Below are positions 1 through 7,197 of a stretch of 13,012 nt of DNA, piece after piece. The stretch is from Nitrospinota bacterium (GTDB lineage Bacteria; UBA8248), in assembly GCA_003506735.1 (NCBI GenBank), contig DNYS01000094.1, positions 21,092 to 34,103 of the forward strand, read 5' to 3'. The notes under the pieces were generated by a model that saw only the letters and a program-made list of their open reading frames with translations, did no database searches and had not been told where the DNA came from. Each line of letters begins with the position of its first letter. The first letter of the stretch is position 1. The translations under genes and the position numbers were made by a program.

Positions 1-136
1 TATTCAGCATAATCGGGTATCAATCTTTTTTCGGTAACCGAGTCCGAGAATGGGCGCGGGATAGGGTTTTAAGCCCCCCAATAATCCCGGCAATCCCTTC
101 CAATCCAGATATCAAATCAGGACACAACCCCAATTT
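1..136. other. Non-coding edge of the window
   Basis: This stretch lies downstream of the rqcH stop codon. I see no ORF with a credible start and no hairpin followed by a T-run in the rqcH direction. A small palindrome (CGGTAACCG, near position 35-43) sits next to a T-run, but the T-run is on the wrong side for a terminator of rqcH. Confidence 0.4.
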
Positions 137-1954
137 TTATAATCCCTGCTGAATTTCCTCTAAAATATCCATGAGGGCCGGGGCATCGCCGGGAGGTACG
201 GCGATAGTATTTTGTCCCGTGAAAATCACCTGTCCGGGACGCGAGCGGCGGGGGCGCCTCAGCCTCCGGAACGGCAAATAATCCACGTTCTGCCGCGTGT
301 TTCCCCGGCCCCGGCTGTGGTAGGCCGCTAGCACGGCCGCCTGTCGAATGGCCTCGTCGGGTGTGGCTTCCGCCGCATCCTCATTGGGTATGCGAAGGAT
401 GACATGGCTTCCGGGGACCCCCTGGGCGTGAAACCAGAGGTCGCCGCTTCGGCCGATCTCCCGGAGCAGAGCATCGTTTCCCAGGGCGCTTTTGCCCAAA
501 AATATCTGCCACCCTTGGGCCGCCTGGAACCGCCTCCAGGAACGGGAGCGCCGGAACGCTTCGATTTGCCGCCTGCCTTTTCGGGGGCGCTTTTTCTTTT
601 TTTCCGGTCCGGCCTTCGCTTCGAATCCGCCCTGGGCCAGGGCTTCCCGGATGGCCGCCAGATCTTCAACCGCCTCCGCCTCATCGAGATCGAACGAGAG
701 GTCGCCCAGAAACGATAGCTCCTCTTCCATGGCTTTTTTCCGCTGGCCGGCGACTACGGCCTGACGCTGCATTTTCTTATACCGCCGGAAATAGCGCTGT
801 GCGTTCTCCGAAGTCGAGTATCTGGGATCGAGCGCGATTTCGATGGGCCCGCCCGCATGGTCCGCCCGGTAAAGAGAGGTTTTTTCCTCCACGCGGTCCA
901 AATTTTCGAGGAGAATTTCGCCCTTCAGGCGCGCCAGATCGGACCCCCGGCTGTTGTCGATATCCCGCCCGATGGCTTTAAGCGTACGGGTCACCCTGAC
1001 GGAGTGGCGGCCCAGCTCGCGGGCGGCGGCGGCCTTTCGGCCGGCAAAATCGGAGGGCGGTATGGACCCGCGAAAAAAGAAATCGGCGGCTTCGTTCATG
1101 GTCTTGAAAAAACGCCGCCTCTCCAGCGAAACCGTCTGGGGCTCGAGGGGGCTAAGGCCCTCGGGCGCTCCCCGCGAATCGAGAAGAACGGCGGGCCGGA
1201 TTTTTCCATCGCGCAAATCGCCCAAAACAGCGGAGAATACGTGCCAAAGGGCGCTCCAGCCGGTTCCAGCGGCCTGGGCGGCCCGGGCGGCAATTTCGGA
1301 AGCCACGCCTGGGCTTACGCCGGCAAACGATCGCACCAGCCAGCGTGAGATTTCCCCCGGGCCGTATTCCGAGAATTTTTCGCCCGGAATCAATTCACCC
1401 GAAATCATTTGAATAAACTGGGCTTTGTCTATGTTGTCGGGGTGGTTTTTTTTCTGTTCGGGGGGCAGCCGATACCGGGCGTTTCGGGCAAGGGGCCGCT
1501 CCCGGCTCTGGGTTTCGGATACCTGGCGGATCGAATCGGTGATTTCGCCCGACTGGGCGTTTACGAGAACGATGTTGCTCCACCGCCCCATTATCTCGGC
1601 CATCAGGGCATACCAACGGACGGCGCTGCCCGGGCCGGATTTTTCCAGGGAAATCTGGACGACTCGCTCGCGCTGACCGGCGGAAATACCGGAAATGCGC
1701 GCTCCGAGCAGGTGGTTCCGAAGGGAGAGGCAAAAATCGGACGGCTCGGCCGGGGCGGGGGTTTCATCCTTGGTGAGATGGATGCGCGGGTACACCGGGT
1801 CCGCGCTCATGATCAGGCGGCGGGCGCCCCTGCCGGAGCCCTCGCACACGAGAAGAAGCTCACTCCGGCCCGGCTGGTAAATTTTCTGGATTCGTTCTCC
1901 CACCAGCCCGGCGTTCAATTCCCGTGCAACCGATTGAATTACAAAGATATCCAT
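137..1954 (-). CDS. rqcH: RqcH/NFACT family ribosome quality control protein
   Basis: The 605-residue product matches the NFACT (Rqc2/RqcH, formerly 'fibronectin-binding protein A N-terminal') family. Family members bind 50S subunits carrying stalled peptidyl-tRNA and recruit tRNA-Ala to add C-terminal alanine tails that mark the chain for proteolysis. The N-terminal NFACT-N domain begins MDIFVIQSVARELN. A middle region of roughly residues 300-440 is charged and probably coiled coil. The NFACT-R (DUF814) domain occupies about 468-605 and includes DLWFHAQGVPGSH near 505-517. The tRNA-contacting Asp-Arg pair of characterised RqcH is Glu96-Arg97 here. The start at 1954 was chosen over an upstream ATG at 2032 because family homology begins at MDIF and the upstream 26 codons run through a dispersed repeat. 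A weak AGAGAG precedes the start. The gene is divergent from yicC. Family assignment is firm; activity is inferred. Confidence 0.93.
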   Translation of the reverse strand: MDIFVIQSVARELNAGLVGERIQKIYQPGRSELLLVCEGSGRGARRLIMSADPVYPRIHLTKDETPAPAEPSDFCLSLRNHLLGARISGISAGQRERVVQISLEKSGPGSAVRWYALMAEIMGRWSNIVLVNAQSGEITDSIRQVSETQSRERPLARNARYRLPPEQKKNHPDNIDKAQFIQMISGELIPGEKFSEYGPGEISRWLVRSFAGVSPGVASEIAARAAQAAGTGWSALWHVFSAVLGDLRDGKIRPAVLLDSRGAPEGLSPLEPQTVSLERRRFFKTMNEAADFFFRGSIPPSDFAGRKAAAARELGRHSVRVTRTLKAIGRDIDNSRGSDLARLKGEILLENLDRVEEKTSLYRADHAGGPIEIALDPRYSTSENAQRYFRRYKKMQRQAVVAGQRKKAMEEELSFLGDLSFDLDEAEAVEDLAAIREALAQGGFEAKAGPEKKKKRPRKGRRQIEAFRRSRSWRRFQAAQGWQIFLGKSALGNDALLREIGRSGDLWFHAQGVPGSHVILRIPNEDAAEATPDEAIRQAAVLAAYHSRGRGNTRQNVDYLPFRRLRRPRRSRPGQVIFTGQNTIAVPPGDAPALMDILEEIQQGL

Positions 1955-1981
1955 GATCTCTCTGGCGGAAATGCGCGGGTG

Positions 1982-2009
1982 GCGTTTCGAAATATTCGCC
2001 CTAGGGGTA
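1982..2009 (-). repeat. Dispersed 28-nt repeat, copy 1 (rqcH leader)
   Basis: Read on the minus strand, this 28-nt segment matches 5913-5940 on the plus strand at 27 of 28 positions. The shared core is CGAATATTTCGAAACGC preceded by CCTAGGG. Weaker similarity continues about 20 nt further, down to around 1964, with a 2-nt gap. This copy lies in the untranslated leader of rqcH, ending about 28 nt before its ATG. It contains the palindromes TTCGAA and CCTAGG. Function is unknown; a short interspersed repeat or a regulatory site are both possible. Confidence 0.75.
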
Positions 2010-2154
2010 CTATTCGGTCCCGGCCACTCCATCCCAGGGTAAACCTTTCGAAAAACCTGGAAAGACCTATCACCTTGAACATAGGCGGAAAATTACGCCC
2101 CCTCAGCGAAATTTTCCATCCCTCCAATGAGACCATCACCCGCATACCACCGAA

Positions 2155-2183
2155 TTGACACCAAGTTACGGGAAACATATTGT
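2155..2183 (+). promoter_or_regulatory. Sigma70-type promoter for the yicC-gmk-coaBC-udg operon
   Basis: A perfect -35 box TTGACA (2155-2160) is followed by a 17-base spacer and the -10 box TATTGT (2178-2183), so transcription should begin near 2190, about 33 bases before the yicC start. On the opposite strand the same AT-rich block reads TACAAT (2184-2179), which could act as a weak -10 for rqcH, but I see no convincing -35 for it. Confidence 0.7.
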
Positions 2184-2208
2184 AATTTCTCTCGAAAATC
2201 GTTCCCTC

Positions 2209-2215
2209 GGGAGGG
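2209..2215 (+). promoter_or_regulatory. Ribosome binding site supporting the TTG start of yicC
   Basis: GGGAGGG lies 7 bases before the TTG at 2223 and supports that start over the ATG at 2235. The complementary CCCTC is immediately upstream (2204-2208), so the site could be partly masked, but a 2-base loop makes a stable hairpin unlikely. Confidence 0.6.
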
Positions 2216-2222
2216 TTGAACC

Positions 2223-3095
2223 TTGATTGAAAGTATGACCGGTTACGGATCGGGCGAGGCTTCTTTTCGGAAAAACACTCTCTCCGTCGAAGCTCGATCC
2301 GTGAATCACCGTTATTTGGAAACCACCGTACGGGGCCCTCGTTGGTCCTTATCGCTGGAAAACGAGGTTCGTGAGTCTGTCAAAAAACGGTTCGCTCGTG
2401 GGCGATTTGATATATTCATCCACTACAGCGAATCCAACGAACATTCCGATTTTATCGACATCGAGTCGGCAAAAAAGTTCGTTAAATCCATGCATAGGGT
2501 CCGCGACGAACTAAACATTCAAGGTGAGGTGGATTTAGCTCTCCTCGCAGGCTTCCGCGACACACTCAAAATATCGGAAATTTCCATTACTCCGGATGAA
2601 GCCCGCGAGTCATTAATTGGGGCCGTGGAGGGTGCTCTCGGCCATTTGAACCAGATGCGCCACCGGGAAGGGGAAGCCCTCGAACGGGACATTCTCGCCC
2701 ATCTCAAGGACGCAAGCCGCTTCACCGGGGAAATCCGCGATCGCCTCCCCTTGGCCCAATCAGCCCTAACCGAACGCATTCGTGAGCGGATTATAAAACT
2801 TTCCGACGGTATGGATCTCGATGAAGGCCGCCTGGAGCAGGAGTTGATTTACGCGGCCGAGCGAGGAGATATCAGCGAAGAGCTCAGCCGCCTGGAAAGC
2901 CATATCTCCCAGTTCCGGGATCTGGTGGACAACGAAAAACCACTGGGACGCAAACTCGATTTTCTCATTCAGGAAATGAACCGGGAATCAAACACCATTG
3001 CTTCTAAGTCTGTCGATTTGACCCTCACCCAAAAAGCCATTGACTTAAAGAGTGCTCTCGAAAAAATTCGCGAGCAGGTGCAGAACGTGGAGTGA
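2223..3095 (+). CDS. yicC: YicC/YloC family endoribonuclease
   Basis: The 290-residue product is a full-length YicC/YloC protein. Characterised members are oligomeric endoribonucleases involved in RNA turnover. The N-terminal YicC domain opens with IESMTGYG and continues with a VEARSVNHRYLE segment around residues 22-33. The C-terminal DUF1732 region carries the signature GRKLDFLIQEMNRESNTI (about 243-260) and ends EKIREQVQNVE, as is typical. The start is TTG, chosen because the family almost always begins M-I-x-S-M-T-G and because a strong GGGAGGG site lies 7 bases upstream; an ATG at 2235 would cut off the conserved first residues. This is the first gene of the operon, directly behind a good promoter, and its stop overlaps the start region of gmk. 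Its codons look more AT-rich by eye than those of rqcH or the glycosylase gene. Confidence 0.95.
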   Translation: MIESMTGYGSGEASFRKNTLSVEARSVNHRYLETTVRGPRWSLSLENEVRESVKKRFARGRFDIFIHYSESNEHSDFIDIESAKKFVKSMHRVRDELNIQGEVDLALLAGFRDTLKISEISITPDEARESLIGAVEGALGHLNQMRHREGEALERDILAHLKDASRFTGEIRDRLPLAQSALTERIRERIIKLSDGMDLDEGRLEQELIYAAERGDISEELSRLESHISQFRDLVDNEKPLGRKLDFLIQEMNRESNTIASKSVDLTLTQKAIDLKSALEKIREQVQNVE

Positions 3096-3679
3096 TGATG
3101 CCACGCGGCCACCTCTTTGTCCTTTCCGCGCCTTCCGGAACCGGCAAATCGACATTAATTGATCGGGCTGTACGCGAAATTCCTGATATTTGGCATTCCA
3201 TCAGCGGAACGACACGAAAGCCCCGGGACTATGAAAAAGAAGGTGTTCATTACTTTTTCATGGAGCGGAATGCGTTCAAGAAATCCATCGACGAAGACCT
3301 TTTTCTCGAATGGGCCGAAGTGCACGGCGAATTCTACGGAACCCCTTCCGATGCCGTGGACGATCATTTGGATAAAGGCGAAAATGTCATCATGGACCTT
3401 GACGTTCAGGGAGCGATCCAGGTAAAGGGGCGGCGTCCCGAAACACAGTTGATTTTCATCATGCCGCCTTCTTTGGAAGTTCTTCGCCAACGAATAGAAA
3501 CTCGCCGGACGGAAACCGGGGCGGCCATACAGCGAAGGCTCTCTATCGCAGAAAAAGAGATGGACCACCGCGATCAATTTGATTTTGTAATTGTGAACGA
3601 TGAATTGGACAAAGCACTCCTCGAATTGAAATCCATCCTTCGGGGCGGTGTCAATCCCGATGAGGGGGTAGCAACTTGA
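3095..3679 (+). CDS. gmk: Guanylate kinase
   Basis: Guanylate kinase transfers phosphate from ATP to GMP or dGMP to give GDP or dGDP, an essential step in nucleotide metabolism. The 194-residue protein has the P-loop APSGTGKS at about 12-19, the GMP-binding segment SGTTRKPRDYEKEGVHYFF that follows it, a second GMP-binding stretch FLEWAEVHGEFYGTP, the DLDVQGA strand, and the arginine-rich lid ETRRTETGAAIQRRL. The length is normal for the family. ATG at 3095 overlaps the yicC stop by one base (TGATG); GTG at 3092 and ATG at 3098 are equally possible starts and change only the first residues. A GTGGAG just upstream could serve as the ribosome binding site. The omega-subunit gene rpoZ, which often follows gmk, is absent here. 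Confidence 0.96.
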   Translation: MMPRGHLFVLSAPSGTGKSTLIDRAVREIPDIWHSISGTTRKPRDYEKEGVHYFFMERNAFKKSIDEDLFLEWAEVHGEFYGTPSDAVDDHLDKGENVIMDLDVQGAIQVKGRRPETQLIFIMPPSLEVLRQRIETRRTETGAAIQRRLSIAEKEMDHRDQFDFVIVNDELDKALLELKSILRGGVNPDEGVAT

Positions 3680-4917
3680 CCGGCGGAAACGACCCGGCTC
3701 CTCTTGCCGGAAAATTCATTGTTCTTGCTGTCACCGGAGGGATATCCTCGTATAAATCCATTGACCTCGCACGCCAGCTCGCTCTCGAAGGTGCAGAAGT
3801 ACAGACCATCCTCACCCAAAATGCCCTCCAGTTCGTCCGGCCACTTCCGTTCCAAATTTTGACTGGCCGCACACCCATCGAGAGAATGTTTCCCATTGAG
3901 GGTGGCAAACACCCCGGCGAGATGCCTCATATTTCCCTTACCCACCAAGCCGATCAGACTGTCATCGCACCCGCCACCGCCGATTCCATCGCAAAATTCG
4001 CACGGGGCGATGGCGACGATTTTCTTTCGACTCTTCTCCTGTCAGCCAAGGCGCCTGTTATCATCGCTCCGGCGATGAACCCTCGCATGTGGAGCAGCCC
4101 TGCCGTCCAGGACAACATTCGCCTACTGCGCTCGCGAGGTCACCTCGTTATTGAACCCGGCGTGGGCCGAATGGCCCGGCCAGAAGAAGGCGAGGGCCGC
4201 GGACGAATGCCCGAGCCTGCAGAAATCCTTACCGAGATTCACCGGCTCCTTCTGCCCAGGCCCGATCTCGCGGGTTACCGGCTTGTCATTTCCGCAGGTC
4301 CTACACGCGAACGGTGGGACGCCGTGCGCTACCTTTCAAATCGCTCGAGCGGGAAAATGGGCTATGCCATCGCTATCACTGCCTTGGCTCGGGGAGCCAA
4401 GGTCACTCTCGTGAGCGGACCCTCTTCCTTGCCCGATCCGGCTGGTGTCAATACCATCCGGGTAGAATCTGCCGAGGAAATGCGCATCGCCATGCTGGAT
4501 GCCTGGAAAAATGCGGACGCCGCAATTATGGCAGCCGCCGTAGCCGACTACCGGCCATCGAAAACCATCGATGAAAAAAAGAAAAAGAATTCTGGCCCCA
4601 TAACTATCGAACTTGAACCCACCGTGGATATTCTTGTCGAAATGGGAAACTCTAAAGGCAGTCGAATTTTGACAGGTTTCGCCGCTGAAACCGACAATTT
4701 AATTGAAAATGCATTGGAAAAGCTGCGCCGAAAAGGGCTTGATTTCATCGTTGCGAACATCGTCGCCGGGAATGAAGATGCCATGGGAGCGAATGCCAGC
4801 AGAGCCATCATCATCGATGAGTCGGGGACCGCCGAGGAGCTCCCGTTGCTGGAAAAATCCCAGCTTGCAGGAAAAATCCTGGACCGGATCGCCAAAATGT
4901 GGCAAAAAGACACTTAA
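3676..4917 (+). CDS. coaBC: Bifunctional phosphopantothenoylcysteine decarboxylase/phosphopantothenate-cysteine ligase
   Basis: The 413-residue protein has the two-domain layout of CoaBC (Dfp), which joins cysteine to 4'-phosphopantothenate and decarboxylates the product on the way to coenzyme A. The CoaC flavoprotein domain (about 14-190) shows TGGISSYK, a likely catalytic His85 in MPHISLTHQAD, APATADSIAKFA and APAMNPRMW (131-139). The CoaB domain (about 200-413) shows SAGPTRERWDAVRYLSNRSSGKMG (206-229), AAAVADYRP, a lysine cluster KKKK (301-304), GFAAET and VANIV. The start is TTG, overlapping the gmk stop by four bases, with GAGGGGG upstream. The odd point is that the motif which normally holds the catalytic cysteine (ACGxxGxGRM) reads MARPEEGEGRGRM at 166-178, and the whole protein has no cysteine. 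The ligase half looks intact; the decarboxylase half may work differently or be impaired. Confidence 0.93.
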   Translation: MTGGNDPAPLAGKFIVLAVTGGISSYKSIDLARQLALEGAEVQTILTQNALQFVRPLPFQILTGRTPIERMFPIEGGKHPGEMPHISLTHQADQTVIAPATADSIAKFARGDGDDFLSTLLLSAKAPVIIAPAMNPRMWSSPAVQDNIRLLRSRGHLVIEPGVGRMARPEEGEGRGRMPEPAEILTEIHRLLLPRPDLAGYRLVISAGPTRERWDAVRYLSNRSSGKMGYAIAITALARGAKVTLVSGPSSLPDPAGVNTIRVESAEEMRIAMLDAWKNADAAIMAAAVADYRPSKTIDEKKKKNSGPITIELEPTVDILVEMGNSKGSRILTGFAAETDNLIENALEKLRRKGLDFIVANIVAGNEDAMGANASRAIIIDESGTAEELPLLEKSQLAGKILDRIAKMWQKDT

Positions 4918-4941
4918 GCACCCTATATTTGTTCCTATAAT
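4914..4941 (+). promoter_or_regulatory. Possible internal promoter for the uracil-DNA glycosylase gene
   Basis: A perfect -10 box TATAAT (4936-4941) lies in the 50-base gap after coaBC. The best -35 is weak: TTAAGC (4914-4919) with 16-base spacing, overlapping the coaBC stop codon. It would start transcription about 20 bases before the ATG at 4968. This is only a sequence match. Confidence 0.35.
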
Positions 4942-4967
4942 CACCACCGCGCCCGTTCCAGGAATTC

Positions 4968-5921
4968 ATGACCAGCCGCCGGGAAACCGCCAGAACGCTT
5001 CTGGGGCACCTAAACCTTATACGCAGCGCAGGTGTGCGCTACATCGCCATGGACTGCGCCGGCGGCGCTGCCTCATCCACCTCAGTCAAATTAAACGGGC
5101 AGGGAGAACTCGACGGAATTTTCGCCGGGCCGGGGCCATCTGTAGCCGCAACACACCATTCCGCTACACCTTCTGCAACCCAACGCACATCGGACGAAGC
5201 TACAACGCCCGTCCCGCGCAAAAAAGAAGTGCCGGCCCCGGCACTCTCCCTGCCCTTACAGGAGGAATTCATGGCCGCCGCGCCAGGTACCGCCCCAAAT
5301 CAGGATGCCACGCCACCCCTGCCATTCGACCCGGAAGAGGAGATGACCCTCGACGCGCTCGCGGGCGCTGTGGAGGGATGTGTTCGCTGCCAGCTGGGCC
5401 ACGGCCGGACAAACATCGTCTTCGGGGTGGGCAACCCCAAAGCCGATCTTTTGTTTGTGGGCGAGGCCCCCGGCCGCGACGAAGACGCGCAGGGCATCCC
5501 CTTCGTCGGCCGTGCCGGGCAGATGCTCACCCGCATGATCGAAAACGTCATCAAAATTCCCCGGAGCGAGGTCTATATCTGCAACATCCTCAAATGCCGC
5601 CCCCCGGGCAACCGCAACCCCGAGCCAGGTGAAATCGCCTGCTGCGAGCCCTATCTCCACAAACAGATCGACATCCTCCGCCCCCGGATCATCGTCGCCC
5701 TGGGCAAATTCGCCGCCCAGTGGCTCCTCGCCACCCAGACCCCCATCGGCAAACTGCGCGGCAAATTCGGGCGCTACCGGGGCATCCCCACCCTCGCCAC
5801 CTACCATCCGGCCTACCTGCTCCGGAGCCCCGGCCAAAAGCGCATCGTCATGGACGACCTTCTCCGGATCAAGGCCATCCTCGAGGGCGAGACCGAGCCC
5901 CCCGTCGAGATCTACTCCTAG
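4968..5921 (+). CDS. Family 4 (4Fe-4S) uracil-DNA glycosylase
   Basis: This enzyme removes uracil from DNA, starting base excision repair. In the 317-residue product, motif [21 protein letters not shown] (165-184) and motif B HPAYLLR (280-286) identify the family 4 group. Cysteines C138, C141, C210 and C225/C226 fit the iron-sulfur ligand pattern C-x2-C ... C-x14-C. Residues 1-25 form a short leucine-rich helix of the kind seen at the N-terminus of long family 4 proteins, followed by a low-complexity linker of about 90 residues rich in Ala, Pro, Thr and Ser. The start at 4968 keeps that helix and has AGGA upstream. A second in-frame ATG at 5271 has a better ribosome binding site (AGGAGG, 5 bases upstream) and would give a 216-residue catalytic core, so two forms are possible. 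The stop codon lies inside a dispersed repeat. It is the last gene of the operon. Confidence 0.92.
   Translation: MTSRRETARTLLGHLNLIRSAGVRYIAMDCAGGAASSTSVKLNGQGELDGIFAGPGPSVAATHHSATPSATQRTSDEATTPVPRKKEVPAPALSLPLQEEFMAAAPGTAPNQDATPPLPFDPEEEMTLDALAGAVEGCVRCQLGHGRTNIVFGVGNPKADLLFVGEAPGRDEDAQGIPFVGRAGQMLTRMIENVIKIPRSEVYICNILKCRPPGNRNPEPGEIACCEPYLHKQIDILRPRIIVALGKFAAQWLLATQTPIGKLRGKFGRYRGIPTLATYHPAYLLRSPGQKRIVMDDLLRIKAILEGETEPPVEIYS
5260..5273 (+). promoter_or_regulatory. Strong internal ribosome binding site and in-frame ATG in the glycosylase gene
   Basis: AGGAGG (5260-5265) is followed 5 bases later by ATG (5271-5273), in frame with the longer ORF. The ten bases GGAATTCATG are identical to those at the upstream start (4961-4970). 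A small GC-rich inverted repeat, TGCCGG-CC-CCGGCA (5230-5243), lies just ahead of it. Confidence 0.5.
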
Positions 5922-5940
5922 GGCGAATATTTCGAAACGC
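5913..5940 (+). repeat. Dispersed 28-nt repeat, copy 2 (over the glycosylase stop codon)
   Basis: This is the inverted-orientation partner of 1982-2009, identical at 27 of 28 positions. It includes the last two codons and the TAG stop of the glycosylase gene (5919-5921), so the reading frame ends within the repeat. Similarity fades after about 5958. Together the copies bracket the yicC-gmk-coaBC-udg operon, about 3.9 kb apart. Confidence 0.75.
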
Positions 5941-5951
5941 GCCATCCGTTT

Positions 5952-5993
5952 ATTCCCGAATCCGCGACCTGCCGCCCGGATATTCGGGGAAAT
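5952..5993 (+). other. Imperfect hairpin downstream of the glycosylase gene
   Basis: ATTCCCGAATCCG (5952-5964) can pair with CGGATATTCGGGGAAAT (5977-5993), forming about 13 pairs with small bulges around a 12-base loop. No T-run follows, only CTCTTT, so it could be a weak or Rho-assisted terminator for the operon or part of the adjacent repeat element. Confidence 0.4.
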
Positions 5994-6006
5994 GCGCCCT
6001 CTTTCG

Positions 6007-6012
6007 CCGCCC
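6007..6012. repeat. Target site duplication, left copy
   Basis: CCGCCC directly abuts the left end of the insertion sequence and is repeated exactly at 7214-7219 directly after the right end. A perfect 6-base duplication supports the boundaries and suggests a fairly recent insertion. Confidence 0.8.
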
Positions 6013-6028
6013 CTGTGCTCCGCAAAAA
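6013..6028 (+). repeat. Left terminal inverted repeat of the insertion sequence
   Basis: CTGTGCTCCGCAAAAA is the exact reverse complement of 7198-7213. Imperfect matching continues for roughly 10 more bases inward. Confidence 0.9.
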
Positions 6029-6040
6029 CTCCATCCCCGT

Positions 6041-7126
6041 TCAGGCCGCGATGGGAACAAGCCGGTAATCGTTATGAAGACCATTCAGCACCGGCCTTGA
6101 AACCACCTTTTTATCCTCAGGCAAATGGTGCCGTTTCTCTTGCAAGGGTATGGACGCACAACTCGCTGGCTCAGGAACCCCGGGACCCAAAGATGAATGT
6201 GGCCTGCTTTGGTTGTAATAAATCACCCACTTCTCAAGGATTAACCGCAGATGATTCTCTGTAAACGGAATCATGTGATCCAGACACTCCCGGCGTGTAG
6301 TTCCGATGACCCGCTCACAAATCGAATTCGCCTGCGGGCTCCGGTACGGGGTTTTGAGCACGCGGAGTCCCAGGTTTTCGACTGAACGATCCAACTCCCT
6401 TGAGTACACCCTGCCCCGGTCATGAATGAGATATCTGTACTTATGATTCGAGGGAATCGCCTGGCGTAGCCGTTGAAGTGTCCACGCTGCCGTTGGGTGA
6501 GCCGTTACACCCACGTGCATGATTCGCCTCGAGCCAAGCTCTAAAAGGACGAATACATAGAGCACCCGGAACGTCATCGTTACAGATACAAAGAAATCAC
6601 AGGCCAGGATGGCTCCAGCATGATTTCGCAAGAAAGTGGCCCAGCGCTGGTCATTTCGTGGCCCGCCTGGTGGTGCTTTCGGCATGTATTTCCGTACCGT
6701 TCGGGTCGATAGCCGGATTCCCAGCTTGACGAGCAGCTCATTCGCAATCCGCTCCTCTCCCCATAAAGGGTTTTCCCTGGCCATCTGACGAATCAGACTT
6801 TTGATGTCTTCAGGGATTTGAGGCCTACCCATCCTCGACTTCCATCTCCAGAACATCCTGAAGCCTTCACGGTGCCAGCGAATCAAGGTTTTCGGCTGAA
6901 CAACAGCCAATGCGTCTTGCCAGTCGAAAAGCCGGGAGAGGGCTACCAGAGTGAATCGGCCTGCAGAATCGATTCGGCCGGGCTTGATTCCCCGCTCTTT
7001 ATACATAGCGAGTTGCTTCTTGTGAAAGAGATTTTCAGCAGCCAGCTTGCCCCGGCTGCGTGTGAGGAGAAAAAGAAGTGAAAAGAGATCGATGACTAAC
7101 TGAAATAAAGCATGCGTGATGTCCAT
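6041..7126 (-). CDS. Integrase-core (DD35E) transposase
   Basis: This is the transposase of the surrounding insertion sequence. It carries an integrase catalytic core with Asp in ACDFFVSVT, Asp in IHDRGRVYS and Glu in NSICERVIG; exactly 35 residues separate the last two, a canonical DD35E triad. Downstream of the triad are the group's usual RRECLDH and YYNQSRPHSSLG motifs. The N-terminal part has a hydrophobic stretch (HALFQLVIDLFSLLFLL), then a likely helix-turn-helix region around KTLIRWHREGFRMFWRWKSRMGRP. The start at 7126 gives 361 residues and matches the usual family beginning; in-frame ATGs at 7138, 7135 and 7177 would add 4, 3 or 17 residues. No start has a clear ribosome binding site. 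No frameshift or stop interrupts the frame, so it may be active. Confidence 0.9.
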   Translation of the reverse strand: MDITHALFQLVIDLFSLLFLLTRSRGKLAAENLFHKKQLAMYKERGIKPGRIDSAGRFTLVALSRLFDWQDALAVVQPKTLIRWHREGFRMFWRWKSRMGRPQIPEDIKSLIRQMARENPLWGEERIANELLVKLGIRLSTRTVRKYMPKAPPGGPRNDQRWATFLRNHAGAILACDFFVSVTMTFRVLYVFVLLELGSRRIMHVGVTAHPTAAWTLQRLRQAIPSNHKYRYLIHDRGRVYSRELDRSVENLGLRVLKTPYRSPQANSICERVIGTTRRECLDHMIPFTENHLRLILEKWVIYYNQSRPHSSLGPGVPEPASCASIPLQEKRHHLPEDKKVVSRPVLNGLHNDYRLVPIAA

Positions 7127-7197
7127 GAAGTACATCATGCCACGGTAAGACTCGATCAATCGACCGCGCCAATGCATTTATTTTATGGGAGATCCAA

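Noticed and set aside
26..50. Possible terminator after rqcH
   Set aside because: The T-run next to the CGGTAACCG palindrome is on the wrong side for minus-strand transcription, and the stem is very short.
1409..2158. Plus-strand ORF of 249 codons
   Set aside because: It lies antisense to rqcH and runs past its start; the sequence is low-complexity Gly/Arg/Pro with no family motifs, while the minus strand has clear NFACT domains.
4703..5632. Plus-strand ORF of 309 codons overlapping coaBC and the glycosylase gene
   Set aside because: It is an out-of-frame shadow, rich in Arg and Pro, covering parts of two well-supported genes.
5629..6264. Plus-strand ORF of 211 codons crossing the glycosylase end and the insertion sequence end
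   Set aside because: It is a shadow of the glycosylase gene and runs through the target site and inverted repeat. Its short similarity to the rqcH upstream frame is explained by the DNA repeat, not by shared protein.
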